Assembly (NCBI GenBank): GCA_021325135.1
Contig: JAJPHT010000034.1
Coordinates: 1-64,000, forward strand
Source: Pseudomonadota bacterium
GTDB taxonomy: Archaea; Thermoplasmatota; SW-10-69-26; JACQPN01; JAJPHT01
DNA length: 64,000 nucleotides
Reading direction: 5' to 3'
Position 1 is the stretch's first letter. Every line of letters starts with the position of its first letter. Below the pieces are notes generated by a model. It made no database searches, had not been told where the DNA came from, and worked only from the letters and a program-made list of their open reading frames with translations. The position numbers and the translations under genes are program-made. Shown piece by piece: positions 25,587-34,832 of the stretch.

Positions 25587-25678
25587 GCGGGGGGTTCGGG
25601 GGGCGGCAGCCCCTGACGTTTCGGCCGTCTGCTTGACGTGATTTCACGTCAGGGGGCTGCGCCCCCCGAACCCCCCGC
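25587..25678. repeat. Long imperfect inverted repeat with a nested palindrome
   Basis: Arms of 33 nt (25587-25619 and 25646-25678) are complementary except for one single-base indel on each side. The 26-nt spacer carries an 18-nt palindrome at 25634-25651 (TGACGTGA, two bases, TCACGTCA) whose right half overlaps the start of the right arm, so TGACGT occurs three times. It sits between the 3' end of the UspA gene and the promoter of the dehydrogenase-hydratase fusion gene. It could act as a terminator for the former, and the TGACGT palindrome could be an operator for the latter. Confidence 0.75.
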
Positions 25679-25725
25679 TTTTGGCGGCGCTGCGGCGCCG
25701 CCGGACGACGACGTTTTCCTGCGGC

Positions 25726-26163
25726 CTACGGCACCAGCGTCACGGGCACGTTGGCCAGCTGCGCGATCTGGCTCGCGTTGGGGCCCACGTCGGCCTCGGG
25801 CCCCTCGTAGGACTTGACGCCCAGGAGGATCTCGGTCGCCTTGTGGTCGCGGGCGGCGGCGAGGATCGCCTCCACGGGGGAGCCCTTGCGGACCTCGCCT
25901 TCCGCCTTGGCGCCGGCCTTGCGCGCCTCCGCGATGACCTCGGCGAGGCGCTGGCGCGTGTGGTCCTCGAAGGTGCCCGCCATGGTCTCCGGGAGCTCGA
26001 CGCCGGCGGGCATCATGCGGGCCAGCGAAGACTTGCTCACCGTGGGCGGGATCACGGAGACGACGATCATCTCGTCCCCCATGCCCGTCGCGCGGGCGAG
26101 GGCGCGCTCGAACGCGCGACGCGCGGGCGGGGATCCATCATAGCCGACGAGGAGGCGGGCCAT
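25726..26163 (-). CDS. Universal stress protein (UspA family)
   Basis: A 145-aa single-domain UspA fold: N-terminal MARLLVGYDGSPPARRAFERAL with the conserved Asp, and a C-terminal strand ending NVPVTLVP. The usual ATP loop (G-2x-G-9x-G-S/T) is degenerate here (GVKSYEGPEADVGPNASQ), so nucleotide binding is doubtful. A CAACGCTTGAAT stretch upstream on the minus strand may be its promoter. It is a stand-alone gene. Confidence 0.85.
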   Translation of the reverse strand: MARLLVGYDGSPPARRAFERALARATGMGDEMIVVSVIPPTVSKSSLARMMPAGVELPETMAGTFEDHTRQRLAEVIAEARKAGAKAEGEVRKGSPVEAILAAARDHKATEILLGVKSYEGPEADVGPNASQIAQLANVPVTLVP

Positions 26164-26407
26164 CGAAGGGGGATGGCGGTCCGGGATTCAAGCGTTGCGC
26201 TTCCCTGCGCACCGCCACCGAGGGGCCCGCAAGGGGGAGAGAGGACCCGGGGCCGCGATGCGCAGATCTGCGGCATGGGTGCCCCGGAAACGAGCCGCAG
26301 GTGGAGGGTTCAGGCCCTCCGGAATGCGATCACAGCTTTCCACCACAACGTAGTTCCTCAAGACGAGGGATCGAGCGGCGCCGCCCCGAGGCGGAGGTTG
26401 TGGAACC
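26164..26407. promoter_or_regulatory. Divergent intergenic region (uspA / secreted protein gene)
   Basis: A 244-nt gap between divergent genes. The minus-strand side has a GCTTGAAT box about 30 nt from the uspA ATG. The plus-strand side contains an AT-richer stretch (about 26335-26365, GCTTTCCACCACAACGTAG) and leads to the secreted-protein ATG at 26408. No RNA gene or coding frame could be recognised in it. Confidence 0.35.
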
Positions 26408-27172
26408 ATGGCGATCTGGAAGACGATGACGGTGATGGCGGCGGCGCTGGCGTTGGCGGGAGGCTCTTTCGTGGCGCTGGCGGACGACCGGGACAGCTAC
26501 ATCTACAACGGCCAGCCCCCCGGCTGCTCGGCCGCGGGAGCCCCTTCGCCCGCAGACGCCTGTCCGCCGGGGAACGGAGGCGGCGACGCGTGCCCCAACG
26601 CGCTCCCGCAGGAGTTCCACACCTACGTCGTGGGCACCACGGCGCGCGCCCACGTGGAGGACACGGGCGGCATCGCCGCGGGCGGCTTCAGCGTGTTCGA
26701 CACGAACACGGCGGACTGCAACGGCGACGGGATCCCCTTCGACAGCGACGGCGACCCGGACGCCGGCATCGGCGGCGGCTTCCTCCCCCAGGGAGTCTCG
26801 ACGGAGGCGTGCGGGTTCAAGCCGCACCACGAGGGGGACACGTTCGCCGTGAGCGACTTCGCCTTCTCCGAGGTCTACTTCGTGGTCGCGGGCAACGACG
26901 TCGACCGCGCGAGCCCGGACGTCTGCGGCGGCGACGGCCTCGTCACGCCGGACGTCGACGCGGGCGACTGGTTCGAGGTGTGCGAGAGCCAATGCACGCT
27001 CCCCGGCACGTTCGTCAACACGAACGCCTGCCTGGCCTGCGCGGTGCCCGAGGTGGGCGGCGCGGACGGCGGCGTCTACGTGTTCGTGGACCCCACCTTC
27101 GAGGCCGAGGACGGGAGCGCGGAGGCCCACGGCGCCTCGACGGGCATCATCTTCCAGTTCCAGTCCCCGTGA
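26408..27172 (+). CDS. Secreted cysteine-containing protein of unknown function
   Basis: A 254-aa protein with a clear signal peptide (MAIWKTMTVMAAALALAGG, cleavage probably after SFVALA). The mature part is acidic and rich in Gly, Asp and Cys. An Asp-rich loop (DCNGDGIPFDSDGDPDAG, about residues 106-123) resembles calcium-binding dockerin/thrombospondin type 3 loops. Cysteines occur in pairs (CGG, CES..C, CLAC), suggesting disulfides. No family recognised. The start is the first ATG and gives a normal signal sequence. It is likely a surface or exported protein. Confidence 0.7.
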   Translation: MAIWKTMTVMAAALALAGGSFVALADDRDSYIYNGQPPGCSAAGAPSPADACPPGNGGGDACPNALPQEFHTYVVGTTARAHVEDTGGIAAGGFSVFDTNTADCNGDGIPFDSDGDPDAGIGGGFLPQGVSTEACGFKPHHEGDTFAVSDFAFSEVYFVVAGNDVDRASPDVCGGDGLVTPDVDAGDWFEVCESQCTLPGTFVNTNACLACAVPEVGGADGGVYVFVDPTFEAEDGSAEAHGASTGIIFQFQSP

Positions 27173-27238
27173 GGCCCGGCGGCCGGCGCCGCCCGAGGCC
27201 GAAGGCTTTTTGAGCGGCGCCCCGTCATGCTTTCCGGC

Positions 27239-28906
<1,668 letters not shown>

Positions 28907-28981
28907 TCCAAACGGCCTTGCGCATCCGCCAGGCTGCGCGCCGGGCGCGCTCATGCGGCGCGCCCCCGCTGGGTCCTGCGC

Positions 28982-29188
28982 ATGCGCTCCCGCGTCCTGC
29001 TCCTCGCCGTCGTCCTCGGTCTCGCCGTCCTCGCTGTGCCCAGCTTCGTCCCGGGCTCCCCCGTGGGCACCGCGTCCGCGTACTGCGCGGTCCTCCTGCC
29101 CGACGGCGGCTGCACGAACCCCTGCTTCGTCGCCGCGGGCGTCGTGCACGCCGTGGACCCGAAGCAGCCCGTCTTCTGCCCCGAGTGA
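28982..29188 (+). CDS. Small secreted cysteine-containing protein
   Basis: A 68-aa precursor: signal peptide MRSRVLLLAVVLGLAVLAVP, then a mature part of about 36 residues with four Cys (AYCAVLLPDGGCTNPCFV, FCPE). The 5' flank (GCATCCGC-AGGCTGCGCG, 28923-28941) resembles that of the small secreted proteins at 62.3 kb, which supports a real gene of the same class. Too small to assign. A T-rich stretch (CCTCTTTTCC, about 29212-29220) after the stop could end transcription. Confidence 0.55.
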   Translation: MRSRVLLLAVVLGLAVLAVPSFVPGSPVGTASAYCAVLLPDGGCTNPCFVAAGVVHAVDPKQPVFCPE

Positions 29189-29271
29189 GCCGCCACGAGG
29201 CCTGCGGGCCCCCTCTTTTCCCGCCCCCTTCAAATTGTCCACGCGGGGCCCTAAGGGAGGGGAGAAGGACG

Positions 29272-29386
29272 ATGGAGCGGCTCCGCGAGGACGTGTGGAA
29301 GGCCGGCCTCGCGCCGGGCGAAGCCGGAGAACCTGAGGACGCTCCTGCGCCAGCCCGTCAAGCCGGCCGGCGAAGGGCAGGCGTGA
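29272..29386 (+). pseudogene. Possible micro-ORF interrupted by a one-base frameshift
   Basis: After a good purine-rich ribosome site (AAGGGAGGGGAG) and a CAAATTG box, an ATG opens MERLREDVWKAGLAPGE. After GGCGAAG the continuous frame becomes low in coding character, while the neighbouring frame reads PENLRTLLRQPVKPAGEGQA and stops. Removing one base would give a 37-aa peptide. It could be a decayed gene, a sequencing slip or chance. Confidence 0.2.
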
Positions 29387-29389
29387 GCC

Positions 29390-29689
29390 TCAGAGGTAGG
29401 GGCCCGGGCAGATGGGGCCGTAGGGGCAGAACACGTAGGGCAGCTCGCAGCCGGCGTGGGTCGTGGGCGTCGTGCCCTCCTGGCACTCGATGAGGATGAT
29501 GCCCGTGCAGAGCGTGCCGCAGCCGCCGCCCGCGTAGACGGGGGCGCCGTCCACGTCGCAGCGGGCGTCGACGCCGGAGACGGCGACGGTCTGCGAGCAG
29601 GTCACGGGGGCGATCGCGCCGGCGAGGGGCGTGAAGGCGAAGGCGCAGAGGGAGAGGGCGAGGGCAAGGGCAAGGTGGGTGGTCCGCAA
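29390..29689 (-). CDS. Small secreted cysteine-rich protein
   Basis: A 99-aa precursor. Starting at TTG, the sequence runs MRTTHLALALALSLCAFAFT with cleavage likely near AGAIA. The mature part has nine Cys (VTCSQ, ARCDV, GGCGTLCTG, ECQEG, GCELP, FCPYG, ICPG). A GGAGG motif about 8 nt upstream, and the same TTGCGnACC start as the paralogues at 62.3 and 62.9 kb, support the TTG. Odd cysteine number and short loops suggest a disulfide-knotted peptide. Function unknown. Confidence 0.6.
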   Translation of the reverse strand: MRTTHLALALALSLCAFAFTPLAGAIAPVTCSQTVAVSGVDARCDVDGAPVYAGGGCGTLCTGIILIECQEGTTPTTHAGCELPYVFCPYGPICPGPYL

Positions 29690-29740
29690 GGAGATGCCTC
29701 CGGGCCACGCACGGTGGCCCGGCTGCAAGAACCCGCCGCC

Positions 29741-29989
29741 TCAGAGGACGCAGCTCTCGGAGGGCGTGATGCCGGAGACGCCCTCGCGGCAGTAGGCCAC
29801 GGTGGGGCCCGAGCCGACGTGGTAGAAGAACAGGTTGTAGCCGTCCTTGTTGCAGTCGATGGTCGCGCCCACCTGCTGGACGGACTCCCAGCAGTAGACG
29901 TTGATGCTGATCTGCGCCTGGGCGGGGGCAAGGACGGGCAGGGCGAGGAGCGCGAGAAGGAGGGCGGCGAGCGCGCGGAGGGCGGCCAA
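29741..29989 (-). CDS. Small secreted cysteine-containing protein
   Basis: An 82-aa precursor from a TTG start: a hydrophobic signal (LRALAALLLALLALPVLAPA) and a mature part of about 56 residues with four Cys (VYCWES, DCNKDGYN, AYCREG, ESCVL). The reading frame runs far upstream, but only this part has a signal peptide and sensible composition. It follows the neighbouring 99-aa secreted gene class (51 nt apart on the same strand, this one upstream). Function unknown. Confidence 0.55.
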   Translation of the reverse strand: MAALRALAALLLALLALPVLAPAQAQISINVYCWESVQQVGATIDCNKDGYNLFFYHVGSGPTVAYCREGVSGITPSESCVL

Positions 29990-30088
29990 GGGAACCGCGC
30001 GCCCACGCCTCCTGCGCCCCCTTCCGCGCTTCGCCCGAGCATCCGGGAGGGTGCAGTCGCGCCACGAGGCTTTTCCGGCGCCGGTCCC

Positions 30089-30490
30089 ATGGCGCTGAAC
30101 GTGTCCGGCAACCTCGACCTCCTGGAGGAGGCCTGCGCCGCCCTCCCCCACACGACGCGCGCCATGTTCGGCGGCCACGGCCTCTTCGCGCCCAACGGGG
30201 GGATGTTCGCGGGGATCGTGGACGACGACAGGATCATCCTGAAGCTCGCGCCCGAGGGGCCGCGCGCGGAGCTGGTCGCGCTGGGTGGCGAGGCGTGGAC
30301 GTACCGCAGCAAGATGGGCGCCGCCACGATGCAGGAGTGGATCCTCGTCCCCGAGGCGTTCTACGACGAGCCGCGCACGCTGGCCGAGTGGGCCCGCCGC
30401 GCGCACTCCCTGGCGCCGGCCAAGAAGGCGAAGGCCGCGAAGAAGGCGGCCAAGAAGGCGCCCGCGAAGAAGGGCGCGAAGAAGCGCTAG
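30089..30490 (+). CDS. TfoX N-terminal domain protein with lysine-rich tail
   Basis: A 133-aa protein. Residues 1-105 match the TfoX-N fold (TTRAMFGGHGLFAPNGGMFAGI, DRIILKLAPEG, and the MQEWILVPEAFYDEP end). The last 27 residues are nearly all Lys and Ala in AKKA/PAKK repeats, like histone H1 tails, which suggests nucleic-acid binding. The start may instead be the GTG at 30101 (MSGNLDLLEEAC), about 29 nt after a GCTTTTCC box; the ATG is only 17 nt from it. Its stop overlaps the convergent SnoaL-like gene. Confidence 0.8.
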   Translation: MALNVSGNLDLLEEACAALPHTTRAMFGGHGLFAPNGGMFAGIVDDDRIILKLAPEGPRAELVALGGEAWTYRSKMGAATMQEWILVPEAFYDEPRTLAEWARRAHSLAPAKKAKAAKKAAKKAPAKKGAKKR

Positions 30491-30882
30491 CCCTTCGGGA
30501 CGCGCCCCAGCCTGTGCAGCCAGAGCGCCATGTCGAAGTGGACCTCGTTCACGACGATCTCGCGCCCGCGCAGGAGGACGAGGTCCATGCCCTTGAGGTC
30601 CAGGGGCTCGCCCTGGGGCAGCGGGATGCGCGCGCGGTACGTGACGGCGAACCCGCCCTCCACCGGATCGAGGCGCTCGCGGCGCCACTCCCAGCCCGGG
30701 TTCGCCGCGAGGAGGCGCGCGAAGTAGCGGCGAAGCTCCTCGCGCCCGCGGATGCCCTGGGGCCTCGCGGGGTCGACGTAGAGGCAGTCCTCGGCGTAGA
30801 ACGACGCGAGAAGGTCGGGCCGGTTGCCGGCCCACGCGTCGAACCACGCGTCACAGTAGGCCTCCAGCGCGCGCCGGTCCAT
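30487..30882 (-). CDS. SnoaL-like/NTF2-fold protein
   Basis: A 131-aa cone-shaped alpha+beta protein: MDRRALEAYCDAWFDAWAGN, ASFYAEDCLYVDPARPQGIRG, and the later strands GFAVTYRARIPLPQG and MDLVLLRGREIVVNEVHFD are typical of SnoaL/NTF2-like polyketide-cyclase or ketosteroid-isomerase relatives. No substrate can be named. It is the last gene of an operon with an HD hydrolase, a 2-hydroxyacid dehydrogenase and a FEN-1-like gene; the gap to the HD gene is 4 nt. Confidence 0.82.
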   Translation of the reverse strand: MDRRALEAYCDAWFDAWAGNRPDLLASFYAEDCLYVDPARPQGIRGREELRRYFARLLAANPGWEWRRERLDPVEGGFAVTYRARIPLPQGEPLDLKGMDLVLLRGREIVVNEVHFDMALWLHRLGRVPKG

Positions 30883-30886
30883 GATA

Positions 30887-31555
30887 TCACCCCTCCGAGG
30901 CGCGCCACTCGCGGAAGAACTCCGCCAGGAACGCGCGCAGGAACGCCGTGCGCTCCTCGCCCAGCTTGCGCCCCGAGGCGGTGTTGAAGTCCGCCTGGAG
31001 GCGGAGGAGCTTGTCGTAGAAGTGCTGCACCGTCGTCCCCATCTTCCCGGAGACGTAGACCTCCGGTGTCTCGGTGGGCGCGCCGTCCCAGAGGGGGCGC
31101 CCCTTGAGGCCGCCGAAGGAGAAGGCGCGCGCGATGCCGATGGCGCCGATGGCCTCCAGCTTGTCCGCGTCGCCAAGCACCTGCGCCTCCAGGCTCATGG
31201 GGCGCTTGCCGCCGGGCGCGAACGACTTGTCCTTGTGGCGCTCCACGGCCTCCATGACGCGCGCGGCGAAGTCCGCGGGGGCGCCCACCGCGGCCAGGTG
31301 CGCGCGGGCCTCGGCGAGCGCGTCCTTCGCGCCCGCGCGGTCGAGGTCGTGCAGCCACGCCGCGGCCTCGCACACTTGCGCGTCCGCGCCTTCGAGCCTG
31401 GCCAGGAGGACCGCGTTGCGGGCGACGCGCTCGACGTGGAACGCGTCGTGGCACGGGTCGTAGGGGCTCATGCCTTCGGGGGAGAAGCGGGGCGCCACGC
31501 GGTCGCGGATCGCCTGGACGAGGGTCACGCGGCGGGCAGGCGGGGCGGGCCTCAT
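30887..31555 (-). CDS. HD-domain phosphohydrolase
   Basis: A 222-aa protein of the HD superfamily. Metal residues are visible in HDAFHVERVARNA (His about 37-40), AAAWLHDLDRAG (the HD pair near residue 69) and LGDADKLEAIGAIGIARAF (Asp near 130). This layout is that of YedJ/uncharacterised HD nucleotidases. It probably hydrolyses a phosphate ester, perhaps a nucleotide, but the substrate is unknown. The ATG overlaps the TGA of the upstream dehydrogenase (ATGA). Confidence 0.87.
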   Translation of the reverse strand: MRPAPPARRVTLVQAIRDRVAPRFSPEGMSPYDPCHDAFHVERVARNAVLLARLEGADAQVCEAAAWLHDLDRAGAKDALAEARAHLAAVGAPADFAARVMEAVERHKDKSFAPGGKRPMSLEAQVLGDADKLEAIGAIGIARAFSFGGLKGRPLWDGAPTETPEVYVSGKMGTTVQHFYDKLLRLQADFNTASGRKLGEERTAFLRAFLAEFFREWRASEG

Positions 31556-32520
31556 GGCTGTTTCTCACGGGTGACGACCCGGATGGGGCGCCCCTGGGCG
31601 AAGGCAAGGAGCTGCTCCACCACGGGCTCGTAGAGCGCCTCGTAGGCGTCGCGCTCCGCGTAGCCCAGGTGCGGCGTGCAGAGCGCGTTGGGCAGCGCGA
31701 GGAGCGGGTGGCGGCCATCCAGCACGGGCTCCTCCTCGTAGACGTCCACCGCCGCGAAGCCGGGGCGCCCCGCGCGCAGCGCGGCCACCAGCGCGCCCTC
31801 CTCGATGAGCGCGGCCCGCGCCGTGTTGACCAGGAGCGCCGTGGGCTTCATGCGCGCGAGGTCCGCCGCCGTCACGAGGCCGCGGGTTTCCTTGGTGAGC
31901 GCGACGTGGAGGCTCAGCACGTCCGGCTCCGCGAAGAAGGCCTCGCGGCTGGCGGCGGCCTCGAAGCCCGCGGCGCGCGCCCGCGCCAGCGACCCCTCGC
32001 GGCCCCAGGCCACGACGCGCATGCCGAACGCGCGCCCGTAGCCCGCCACCTGCGCGCCGATGCGGCCGAAGCCGTAGACGCCCAGCGTGCGCCCCATGAG
32101 GGCCGTGCCCACGGTGCGCTGCCATCCGCCCGAGCGCAGCCGCGCGGCCTCCTCGGGGACGTGGCGCATCGCGGCCAGCACCAGGGCCCACGTCAATTCC
32201 GCCGTCGCGCTGGAGGCGCCGGTGGGCGCGCCCGCCGAGACGACGATGCCACGCTCCGCGCACGCCTCCAAGTCGAGGTGCGCCACGTAGCGCCCCGTCT
32301 GGCTCACGTGGCGCAGGCGCGGCATGGCGTCGATCATCGCGCGCGTGAGCGGCGTGCGCTGCTGCGTGAGGACGATCGCCTCCACGTCGCGCAGCGCGGC
32401 GAGGTCCACGCCGGGGCCGCGCTGCACCGCGAGGTCGTGCCCCGCGAGGCGCTGCGCCGCGCGCGTGTTGCGGAAGGCGTCCCCGTGGTCGTCCAGCACC
32501 GCGATGCGCACGGCCTTCAC
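31552..32520 (-). CDS. D-isomer specific 2-hydroxyacid dehydrogenase family protein
   Basis: A 322-aa NAD-dependent enzyme. The Rossmann loop reads TLGVYGFGRIGAQVAGYGRAF, with VNTARAALIEE for the catalytic Arg. The catalytic His is in TPHLGYAERDAYE. It differs from the window's serA product and is probably a hydroxypyruvate/glyoxylate reductase-like enzyme of unsettled substrate. It has a GTG start overlapping the TGA of the FEN-1-like gene. Confidence 0.9.
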   Translation of the reverse strand: MKAVRIAVLDDHGDAFRNTRAAQRLAGHDLAVQRGPGVDLAALRDVEAIVLTQQRTPLTRAMIDAMPRLRHVSQTGRYVAHLDLEACAERGIVVSAGAPTGASSATAELTWALVLAAMRHVPEEAARLRSGGWQRTVGTALMGRTLGVYGFGRIGAQVAGYGRAFGMRVVAWGREGSLARARAAGFEAAASREAFFAEPDVLSLHVALTKETRGLVTAADLARMKPTALLVNTARAALIEEGALVAALRAGRPGFAAVDVYEEEPVLDGRHPLLALPNALCTPHLGYAERDAYEALYEPVVEQLLAFAQGRPIRVVTREKQP

Positions 32521-33377
32521 CCCTCCAGCTTCGTCTGCCGCGCCGCGGTCTGGCCCGCCAGCGCCCGCGCCAGCGCGTCGCCGTCAAGCTCGCCCCAGCG
32601 CAGCGCGCCGCAGTCTCGGTGCGGCGGCTCGGCGAGGAGGCGGTGCGCGGCGCGGGCGCGCTCGTGGCGCCCGTCCTCGGGCAGGAGGCGCAGGGCGCGG
32701 TCGAGGTCGCCCTGCGCGGCGCGGGCGAGCTTCAGCGCGCGCTGCGGGCCCAGGCCAGGGTAGCCGTCGAAGAAGTCGCACCCCATGAGGACGACGGCGC
32801 AGCGCAGCGTGGCCTCGTCGGCGTCCAGGTGCGCGAGGGCCTGCTGGGAGCGGACGAGGCTCCACGAGCGGCCTTCGGTGCGCGAGGGGTGCGCGCTGAG
32901 GTTGCGCAGGAGCGTGGGCGCGCCCATGGCGAGGGCGTCCCAATCGGTGGTGGCGACGAGGTCGGCGTGGCCGTGGCGCGCCATCCAGGCGGCCTGCGCC
33001 TCGGCGTCGTGGGGCGCGTCCAGCGTGGGCGCGCCCAGGGCGCGGGCGGCGGCGCGGGGCGCGGCGTAGTCGCGCGGCCCGATGGCGGGGACGCTGCGCG
33101 CCGCGTCGCGGGCCTCCAGCAGCTCGCGCTTGAGGGGGTGGGGCGGGCCGTCGAAGACGACGACGCTGCGGGCGCCCGCGCGGGCGAGGTCCTGGATGCG
33201 GGCGGCGAGGCCGCGGGTCGCGGCGCGGAGGGCGGCCTCGCGGTCGGCCTGGCCGCGCAGCATGGGCGTGGCGTAGAAGGCGTAGAGGAGGTTGGGCGCG
33301 TCGATGGCGACGACCCTGCCCTGGAGGTCTTCGGGGCTCACGGCGCGGGAGGGGATGCCGGCGAGCTTGACGCCCAT
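32517..33377 (-). CDS. fen: Compact FEN-1/XPG family 5' nuclease
   Basis: A 286-aa structure-specific nuclease, shorter than the usual archaeal FEN-1 of about 340 aa. The N domain starts MGVKLAGIP and carries D26 (VAIDAPNLLYAFY) and VVVFDGPPHPLKREL. The internal domain has DAEAQAAWMA, VATTDWDALAMGAP, and MGCDFFDGYPGLGPQRALKL with its H3TH turn. The helical clamp between PPHPLK and DAEAQ is only about 40 residues, roughly half the normal size. The C-terminus stops at RQTKLEG, where a PCNA-binding QxxLxxFF box would normally begin. The start at 33377 is backed by an AACTTTAGG box about 30 nt away. It leads a four-gene overlapping operon. Confidence 0.85.
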   Translation of the reverse strand: MGVKLAGIPSRAVSPEDLQGRVVAIDAPNLLYAFYATPMLRGQADREAALRAATRGLAARIQDLARAGARSVVVFDGPPHPLKRELLEARDAARSVPAIGPRDYAAPRAAARALGAPTLDAPHDAEAQAAWMARHGHADLVATTDWDALAMGAPTLLRNLSAHPSRTEGRSWSLVRSQQALAHLDADEATLRCAVVLMGCDFFDGYPGLGPQRALKLARAAQGDLDRALRLLPEDGRHERARAAHRLLAEPPHRDCGALRWGELDGDALARALAGQTAARQTKLEG

Positions 33378-33401
33378 CGGGGCCGCCGAGGGCTGGCTTT
33401 C

Positions 33402-33420
33402 CACCTAAAGTTCATCCTGG
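33402..33420. promoter_or_regulatory. Shared bidirectional TATA-like region (FEN-1 operon / M20 peptidase)
   Basis: The single AT-rich stretch in the 69-nt gap, CCTAAAGTTCATCC on the plus strand and AACTTTAGG on the minus strand, lies about 30 nt from both starts (33377 minus, 33447 plus). It looks like one core element serving both directions. Confidence 0.45.
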
Positions 33421-33446
33421 GGGACCCGGTTGGGCGACCGATCGCG

Positions 33447-34832
33447 ATGCCCGAGGACGCCGTCATTTCCTACGTGAAGGCCAACCAGGAGAGGAACCTC
33501 CAGCAGCTCTTCGACCTCCTGCGCATCCCCAGCGTGTCGGCCCAGCCCGCCAAGCATGGGAAGGACGTGGAGCGGTGCGCGACGTTCGTGGCGGACAGCC
33601 TGCGCGACGCGGGCATGGAGAACGTGCGCCTCGTGCAGACGCCTGGAAACCCCATCGTGTACGCCGACTGGCTGCACGCGGGCGAGGGCGCGCCCACGGT
33701 GCTGGTGTACGGCCACTACGACGTGCAGCCCCCCGAGCCGCTGGACCTGTGGACGAGCCCCCCCTTCGAGCCCACCATCCGCGACGGGAAGCTCTACGCC
33801 CGCGGCGCCACCGACGACAAGGGGCAGATGTTCGCCCACGTCAAGGCCGTGGAGGCGCACCTCAAGACGCACGGCAAGCTCCCGGTGAACGTGAAGTTCT
33901 TCATCGAGGGCGAGGAGGAGGTGGGCAGCAAGAACCTCGACCGCGCCATCGAGGAGCTTCGCAAGGAATTGGCCTGCGACGTGGTGCTCGTCTCCGACAC
34001 CGCGATGAAGGGCGAGGGGCAGCCCGCCATCACCTACTCCCTGCGCGGCCTCATCTACTTCCAGGTCGACGTCACGGGCCCCAGCAGCGACCTGCACTCC
34101 GGCACCTGGGGCGGCAGCCTCGCGAACCCCAACGAGGCCCTCGTGCAGGCCCTCGCGAAGATGAAGGACCCCAAGACCGGGAAGGTCAAGATCCCCGGCT
34201 TCTACGACGGCATCAAGGTCACCAAGGAGGACCGCGCCGCCGTCGCCAAGAGCGGCTACCCCGACTCCTATTACAAGAAGAGCATGGCCATCAAGGCGCT
34301 CTGGGGCGAGAAGGGGTGGAGCGCGGCGGAGCGCACCAGCATCCGCCCCACCTTCGAGGTCAACGGCATCTACGGGGGCTATCAGGGCGACGGCGCGAAG
34401 ACCGTCATCCCCGCCCACGCGCACGCCAAGGTCAGCATGCGCCTCGTGGGCGGGCAGAACCCCGAGAAGATCACCAGGAGCTTCGAGAAGTACCTGAAGT
34501 CCGTGGCGCTCCCGGGCGTCGAGGTCAAGGTGACGCGCCTCTCCGCCGGCTTCGGCGCCAAGGTGCCCCTGGACCACCCCGCGATGCAGGCCGCGACGAA
34601 GGCGCTCTCCGACACGTTCGGCAAGAAGCCCGTCTACCTCGCCGAGGGGGGCAGCATCCCCGTGGTCGCGACGTTCCAGAAGCTCCTGGGCGTCAACACC
34701 ATCCTCATGGGCTTCGGCCTCCACGACGAGAACCTCCACGCGCCCGACGAGCACATCCGCGTCGCCAACTACCAGCGCGGCATCGAGGCCAGCGCGCGCT
34801 TCCTCCACGAGGTCGCGAAGGTCCCGCTGTGA
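33447..34832 (+). CDS. M20 family metallopeptidase (CNDP-like dipeptidase)
   Basis: A 461-aa di-zinc peptidase. Metal and catalytic residues appear in VLVYGHYDVQPPE (H90, D92), YARGATDDKGQ (D123), FIEGEEEVGS (E156/E157), SDTAM, and the final His of GLHDENLHAPDEH. A dimerisation lid lies between (GTWGGSLANPNEALVQAL). Length and motifs fit the CNDP/PepV-like group that cleaves dipeptides, so a peptide catabolic role is likely. A GTGA overlap couples it to the next membrane-protein gene. Confidence 0.93.
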   Translation: MPEDAVISYVKANQERNLQQLFDLLRIPSVSAQPAKHGKDVERCATFVADSLRDAGMENVRLVQTPGNPIVYADWLHAGEGAPTVLVYGHYDVQPPEPLDLWTSPPFEPTIRDGKLYARGATDDKGQMFAHVKAVEAHLKTHGKLPVNVKFFIEGEEEVGSKNLDRAIEELRKELACDVVLVSDTAMKGEGQPAITYSLRGLIYFQVDVTGPSSDLHSGTWGGSLANPNEALVQALAKMKDPKTGKVKIPGFYDGIKVTKEDRAAVAKSGYPDSYYKKSMAIKALWGEKGWSAAERTSIRPTFEVNGIYGGYQGDGAKTVIPAHAHAKVSMRLVGGQNPEKITRSFEKYLKSVALPGVEVKVTRLSAGFGAKVPLDHPAMQAATKALSDTFGKKPVYLAEGGSIPVVATFQKLLGVNTILMGFGLHDENLHAPDEHIRVANYQRGIEASARFLHEVAKVPL

